From positions 125,256 through 162,542 of the forward strand of contig DNXO01000140.1 of assembly GCA_003506895.1 (NCBI GenBank): a stretch of 37,287 nucleotides of DNA, written 5' to 3'. Made by a program: the position numbers and the translations under genes. The stretch's first letter is position 1. Each line of letters starts with the position of its first letter. Shown one piece after another: positions 33,462-37,287 of the stretch. This DNA comes from Acetobacteraceae bacterium (GTDB lineage: Bacteria > Pseudomonadota > Alphaproteobacteria > Acetobacterales > Acetobacteraceae). The notes beneath the pieces are model-generated. The model did no database searches and had not been told where the DNA came from. It saw only the letters and a list, made by a program, of their open reading frames with translations.

Positions 33462-34739
33462 ATGGCCGCGATTGCCGACATTACTGCCCGCGAAATCCTC
33501 GATAGCCGCGGAAACCCGACGGTTGAGGTGGATGTCATCCTCGAATCCGGCGCGATGGGCCGCGCGGCGGTGCCGTCTGGAGCCTCCACCGGCGCGCATG
33601 AGGCGGTGGAACTGCGCGACGGCGACAAGTCCCGTTTCGGCGGCAAGGGCGTGCTGAACGCCGTCGCAAACGTCGAGGGTGAAATCCTGGAGGCGCTGGG
33701 TGGGATCGAGGCAACCGAACAGGTGGTCATCGACAACATCATGATCGACCTGGACGGCACGCCGAACAAGGCTCGGCTGGGTGCGAACGCCATCCTGGGC
33801 GTGTCGCTGGCGGTGGCGAAGGCCGCGGCCTCGGACCAGGGCCAGCCGCTGTATCGCTATATCGGCGGCGCCTATGCCCGCACCCTCCCGGTGCCGATGA
33901 TGAACATCCTGAACGGCGGCAAGCACGCTGATAACCCGATCGACATCCAGGAGTTCATGATTCAACCGATCTCCGCCCCGACCCTGGCCGATGCGGTGCG
34001 GATGGGTTCGGAGATTTTCGCCACCCTGAAGAAGGGCCTGCACGACGCCGGCTTGAACACCAACGTGGGCGATGAAGGCGGCTTCGCGCCCGACCTGAAG
34101 TCGGCGGATGAGGCGCTTGGGTTTATCGCCAAGGCGGTGGAGAAGGCCGGTTACCGCATCGGCGAAGACGTCACCTTCGCGCTGGACCCGGCTTCGACCG
34201 AGTTCTTCAAGGACGGCAAATACCACCTGGACGGCGAGGGCAAGGTACTCGATGGCGAGGCCATGGTGCGCTACTACGCCGATCTGTGCGCCCGCTATCC
34301 GATCGTTTCCATCGAGGATGGCTGCGCCGAGGACGATTGGGAAACCTGGAAGCTGCTGACCGACACGCTGGGCAAGAAAATCCAACTCGTCGGTGACGAC
34401 CTGTTCGTGACCAACCCGGAACGTCTGCGCCGCGGCATCGACGAGGGTTCGGCCAATGCGATCCTGATCAAGGTCAACCAGATCGGCACGCTGTCGGAAA
34501 CGCTGGAGACCGTGGAAATGGCGCACCGCGCCGGCTGGAAAGCGGTGATGAGCCACCGTTCCGGCGAAACCGAGGACTCCACGATCGCCGATCTGGCGGT
34601 GGCGACGAACTGCGGGCAGATCAAGACCGGCAGCCTGGCGCGCAGCGACCGGACCGCGAAGTACAACCAGTTGATCCGGATCGAACATCAGTTGGCCGAG
34701 GCCGCGCGTTATGCCGGCGCGACGATCCTTCGGCGGTAG
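33462..34739 (+). CDS. eno: Enolase
   Basis: Dehydrates 2-phosphoglycerate to phosphoenolpyruvate in glycolysis; cytoplasmic Mg-dependent octamer or dimer, and in many bacteria part of the RNA degradosome. 425 residues, normal length. It begins with ITAREILDSRGNPTVEVDV. SGASTGAHEAVELRD (loop), GDEGGFAPDL, SIEDGCAEDDW, VGDDLFVTN with metal ligands, KVNQIGTLSET with the catalytic Lys, and SHRSGETEDSTIADLAV are all intact. The ATG at 33462 has TTGGAG nine bases upstream; a TTG at 33447 would add five residues. Followed by a perfect 11-bp palindrome. Confidence 0.98.
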   Translation: MAAIADITAREILDSRGNPTVEVDVILESGAMGRAAVPSGASTGAHEAVELRDGDKSRFGGKGVLNAVANVEGEILEALGGIEATEQVVIDNIMIDLDGTPNKARLGANAILGVSLAVAKAAASDQGQPLYRYIGGAYARTLPVPMMNILNGGKHADNPIDIQEFMIQPISAPTLADAVRMGSEIFATLKKGLHDAGLNTNVGDEGGFAPDLKSADEALGFIAKAVEKAGYRIGEDVTFALDPASTEFFKDGKYHLDGEGKVLDGEAMVRYYADLCARYPIVSIEDGCAEDDWETWKLLTDTLGKKIQLVGDDLFVTNPERLRRGIDEGSANAILIKVNQIGTLSETLETVEMAHRAGWKAVMSHRSGETEDSTIADLAVATNCGQIKTGSLARSDRTAKYNQLIRIEHQLAEAARYAGATILRR

Positions 34740-34781
34740 GATTGCCTTCCATCATGGCCGGGCGGGGCTTTCGAGCGCGAT

Positions 34782-34808
34782 CGTCTGAGGTTGATCCAAC
34801 CTCAGACG
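34782..34808 (+). terminator. Perfect 11-bp stem-loop after eno
   Basis: CGTCTGAGGTT (34782-34792) and AACCTCAGACG (34798-34808) pair perfectly around the loop GATCC, 43 bases after the eno stop. No T-run follows. It may end eno transcription or be part of a dispersed palindromic repeat together with the next element. Confidence 0.5.
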
Positions 34809-34833
34809 TGAATCGCCCTCGCAAACAAAGAGA

Positions 34834-34876
34834 GCTGGAGCCGGATGGGTTCAACCTGAACCTATCAGGCTCTAGC
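34834..34876 (+). repeat. Imperfect long palindrome, candidate dispersed intergenic repeat
   Basis: The segment folds into a near-continuous stem: GCTGGAGCC pairs with GGCTCTAGC (with a G-T wobble), GAT with ATC, and GGTTCA with TGAACC around the loop ACC, with one mismatch. Just before it lies CAAACAAAGAGCTGGAGC, which resembles a core seen in repeated intergenic elements of other alphaproteobacteria (from memory, not checked). The rest of 34740-34979 holds no gene. Confidence 0.45.
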
Positions 34877-34952
34877 GTCGCCCGGCCACGATGGGTCTGA
34901 TTTTCTTCCCGCCCCTCAACCTTTCATTAACCTTTCTCTGCGCTTCATAGCC

Positions 34953-35038
34953 GTCCAGCCTTCCGGGGACGCGCCGCGCATGACCGATACCATTCTCGAA
35001 CCGCCCGTAATGGTCCAGCCGTCAGGGGACGCGTCGCG
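34953..35038 (+). repeat. 26-bp imperfect direct repeat straddling a start codon
   Basis: Bases 34953-34978 and 35013-35038 match at 23 of 26 positions and are exactly 60 bases apart, in the same reading frame (both read VQPSGDA-x-R). The first copy ends one base before the ATG of the diguanylate cyclase gene; the second encodes residues 12-20. This looks like an old duplication at the 5' end of the gene. Confidence 0.6.
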
Positions 35039-36389
35039 AGACCTGGTACGCGAAGCCCATGTTGAGAGCCGTCAGCGCTGGCGCCAGTTCGTCAGCCTCG
35101 CGGCCGATCTGGCATTCGAAACCGACGTCAAGGGACGGTTCGTCTTCATGACACCGGAAACGGCCCTGGGGTGGCCGGCCGGATCGCTGATCGGACAACC
35201 GTCGGAACTTTTGGTCGGGGATGATGGGACCGGTGCGACATTCAACCCGTTCCGCCCGGCGGCGGAGGTGCGCCGGCACCGAGCGTGGCTACGGAGCAGC
35301 AACGGCGGGTTGGAGATGATGAGTATCTCCGCGGTGCCGCTGTTCGATGCCTCGGGCGCTATCGTTGGTGCCCGAGGCGTTGGCCTCGATATGACCGATA
35401 CCGACGCGCAAACCTCCCACATCGCCGGACGGCTGCGGCGTGGCGAGGTGTTGGACCATATTTTGTCGCGTGTCGGTCAGGAAAGCGGCGCCGATGCGAT
35501 GATGGACGCCGCGCTGTGGGCCTTGATCCAGGCACTGGGGGCTGAAGGCGCGGCGGTGATCGGGGCCATGACCGACGACGGGCCGGTGGACATCATCCAT
35601 GAATGCGGACCCGGTGCCTCGGCGGTGCTGCCATCAGCCGTGCGGCTCGTCGCCCAGCCGGGCGATGAGCCCGGGCAGGCAACCACGCCACAAGGACGGT
35701 TCGTTCTGGCGGTTCGATGCCGGACGCGATTTGGCACCAAGGGCGGCCTGACGATCTGGCGCAACGCGGCGGGGCGTCAGTGGGACCAGCAGGACACCCT
35801 TCTGACCGCATCGGCGGTCGCCGTCGTGCGGATGATCCTGGAATACGAGGCGGTGCAGCGGGAAATGGCGCATCAGGCGCGCACCGATCCGCTGACCGGA
35901 CTGCTTAACCGGCGCGCGTTCATGGAGGAGATGCGGCGGCACATCGCGCGCCTGGACCGCGAAACCGAAGCCGGAACGCTGATGTATGTCGATCTTGATG
36001 CCTTCAAGGCGGTCAATGACCAACTGGGCCATGCGATGGGCGACAAGGTGTTGGTACACTTGGCGGACATGTTACGCAGGATGGTCCGCCCGTCGGACCT
36101 GGTCGCTCGGTTGGGGGGTGACGAGTTCGCGGTGTGGCTGAGCGGGGCCGACCGGATGACGGCGGCGGAGCGGGCGGATCAGCTCTGCAAGGCGGCAAAT
36201 CTGGAGTTGCCGGCGTTGCTGCCGGACGAGGTTTCGGCTCTTGGCGTATCGGTCGGAATCGCGATGCGTGGGGCCGGTAGCCGCGAGTCGATCGAGGATC
36301 TGACGCGGCGGGCCGATATGGCGATGTATGAGGTCAAACGCGGCGGTCGCCGTCACTGGCGCGTCTCGTTACTGGACGGCGAGGGATGA
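34980..36389 (+). CDS. Diguanylate cyclase with PAS and GAF-like sensor domains
   Basis: 469 residues, cytoplasmic, no membrane span. A PAS-type domain (about 30-140, with FETDVKGRFVFMTPETALGWP) is followed by a GAF-like region (about 155-290) and a GGDEF domain from about 298. The catalytic motif GGDEF is intact at 379-383, in RLGGDEFAVW. The product-inhibition site RxxD is Arg370-Pro-Ser-Asp373, five residues before it. So it should make cyclic di-GMP from GTP and be feedback-regulated; no EAL domain is present. The ATG at 34980 lacks a clear ribosome-binding site, but no upstream ATG, GTG or TTG start is visible in frame. It overlaps the DUF2336 gene by four bases. Confidence 0.93.
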   Translation: MTDTILEPPVMVQPSGDASRDLVREAHVESRQRWRQFVSLAADLAFETDVKGRFVFMTPETALGWPAGSLIGQPSELLVGDDGTGATFNPFRPAAEVRRHRAWLRSSNGGLEMMSISAVPLFDASGAIVGARGVGLDMTDTDAQTSHIAGRLRRGEVLDHILSRVGQESGADAMMDAALWALIQALGAEGAAVIGAMTDDGPVDIIHECGPGASAVLPSAVRLVAQPGDEPGQATTPQGRFVLAVRCRTRFGTKGGLTIWRNAAGRQWDQQDTLLTASAVAVVRMILEYEAVQREMAHQARTDPLTGLLNRRAFMEEMRRHIARLDRETEAGTLMYVDLDAFKAVNDQLGHAMGDKVLVHLADMLRRMVRPSDLVARLGGDEFAVWLSGADRMTAAERADQLCKAANLELPALLPDEVSALGVSVGIAMRGAGSRESIEDLTRRADMAMYEVKRGGRRHWRVSLLDGEG

Positions 36390-37237
36390 TGCCCAACGAA
36401 GCAGCGCGGGTCCGCCTGGGCGCCAATGCGGCGTCGCCGCCACACGTTCTGCTGGCCTTGGCAAGCGACCCGTCGGTGACCGTGCGGGCCAGTCTGGCCA
36501 TGAACCCGGCGTTGCCGGCCGAGGCCGCGGCAATCCTGTCAGCGGATATGGATGGGCGGGTGCGGTCCATCCTCGGTCGCAAGCTGGCAACGCGAACCGG
36601 CGATGGCCGCAGCCGGGCGCGGCAAGACGCGGTGGCCAGCTTGACCGCAATGGTCGCGGACGCGGCATTGCGGGTGCGGGCCAATATCGCCGAGACCGTA
36701 CGCGATATGCCCGATGGCCCACGGGAGATCGTCCTGAGGCTTGCGCACGATCCGGCGCCGATGGTGTCCGAGCCGGTGATTCGGTCCTCGCCGCGGCTGA
36801 CGCAGGAGGATCTGGTGGCGTTGATCGCCTCCGGCCCACCGCCTTCGACATTTCTGGCGGTAGCCAGGCGTCCGCAAATCGGCGAGGCCGTCTCGGACGC
36901 GATCGTCGGATCGGGAGGGGCGGATGCGATTTCCGCCCTGCTGGCCAACCAGACCGCGAAAATCAGGGACGCAACGCTGGATATGCTGGCGGCCCAGGCG
37001 GAGGAGCAAACCGCTTGGCAGGAACCGCTTATCAGCCGGCCGCATCTGCCAGTCCGGGCGCAACGCCTGTTGTCGGAAATCGCGACCGGCCCATTGCTTG
37101 AGAGACTGGCGGATCGAAGGGACCTGGATCCGGTCGCCGGGCGCGTGCACGTCACAGGAACCGGCGGAGACCGTATGCCCAATCCCGCCTGGGAAGAACC
37201 GCGGCGAGGTCGGGCGTGGTCTCCCCGCCGGCTCTAA
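36386..37237 (+). CDS. DUF2336 (HEAT-like helical repeat) protein
   Basis: 283 residues of repeated helical pairs: ASDPSVTVRASLAMNPALP, LRVRANIAETVRDMP and then the DUF2336 core VIRSSPRLTQEDLVALI, ARRPQIGEAVSDAIVG and ISALLANQTAKI. The C-terminal 40 residues are basic and disordered (WEEPRRGRAWSPRRL). DUF2336 proteins are widespread in alphaproteobacteria, often near signalling genes, and are of unknown function. Its ATG overlaps the diguanylate cyclase stop, so the two are translationally coupled and probably work together. A protein-interaction scaffold role is inferred from the repeats. The window ends 50 bases after its stop. Confidence 0.8.
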   Translation: MMPNEAARVRLGANAASPPHVLLALASDPSVTVRASLAMNPALPAEAAAILSADMDGRVRSILGRKLATRTGDGRSRARQDAVASLTAMVADAALRVRANIAETVRDMPDGPREIVLRLAHDPAPMVSEPVIRSSPRLTQEDLVALIASGPPPSTFLAVARRPQIGEAVSDAIVGSGGADAISALLANQTAKIRDATLDMLAAQAEEQTAWQEPLISRPHLPVRAQRLLSEIATGPLLERLADRRDLDPVAGRVHVTGTGGDRMPNPAWEEPRRGRAWSPRRL

Positions 37238-37287
37238 GGATACGCGGCGAAATAAGCGAATGGTTTGACGGAAGCCGTTGGCCTCTC

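Noticed and set aside
33201..34688. A 495-codon open frame on the minus strand opposite eno
   Set aside because: It mirrors the high-GC codon pattern of enolase, has no recognisable domain, and lies wholly antisense to an intact core gene. The same applies to the long frames opposite glmS (435-1808), glmU (1809-2768) and the DUF2064 gene (8300-9265).

Overview
The window looks like chromosomal DNA of a GC-rich alphaproteobacterium, most likely Rhodospirillales/Acetobacteraceae-like. The main evidence is the dusB(nifR3)-ntrB-ntrC-ntrY-ntrX order, the gph/glmU/glmS arrangement, the DUF2336 protein and a FixK/FNR-type box. The family-level assignment is inference. No rRNA, tRNA, CRISPR array, transposase or phage gene was recognised.

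Layout. 1-2825 (minus): glmU followed directly by glmS (cut by the window edge), making UDP-GlcNAc for the envelope. 2933-4070: gph (plus) and a macro-domain protein (minus), whose 3' ends overlap. 4138-11228 (minus): a tightly coupled run transcribed from 11228 towards 4179. It encodes a Tat-exported ModA-like binding protein, a membrane cytochrome b, a Tat/lipobox sulfite-oxidase-fold molybdenum enzyme, a DUF2064 transferase, a GT-C membrane glycosyltransferase, a radical SAM/SPASM protein, a polyprenyl-phosphate-sugar-synthase-like GT2 and a secreted beta-propeller. A perfect 14-bp stem closes it. This is the best candidate for an undescribed system: a polyprenol-linked sugar route joined to periplasmic Mo redox chemistry and a radical SAM step.

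11357-12259 is a lone luciferase-like oxidoreductase (plus). 12285-14408 (minus) is a stress cassette: hsp20, a 63-aa protein, a 49-aa membrane peptide, a triple-BON protein and a Pal-like lipoprotein, with a perfect FixK/FNR-type palindrome 75 nt before hsp20. 14630-19083 (minus) is a catabolic-looking operon: an alpha/beta hydrolase with Gly in place of the nucleophile Ser, a luciferase-like monooxygenase, a VOC protein and a flavin-containing monooxygenase carrying an N-terminal SnoaL-like domain.

19213-24567 (plus): two small unknown genes, uppP with a cytochrome b561, then a cation P-type ATPase (preceded by a 41-codon overlapping ORF) and a DedA protein. 24636-32084 (plus): the nitrogen-regulation locus dusB-ntrBC-ntrYX, with a strong hairpin separating ntrBC from ntrYX. 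32240-33283: an AT-richer acyltransferase that looks acquired. 33462-34739: enolase, followed by two palindromic elements. 34980-37237: a PAS-GAF-like-GGDEF diguanylate cyclase coupled to a DUF2336 protein. The last 50 bases hold nothing recognisable. No gene-less stretch exceeds about 300 bases; the longest (21239-21501, 14409-14629, 34740-34979, 33284-33461) are described under their local features or findings.
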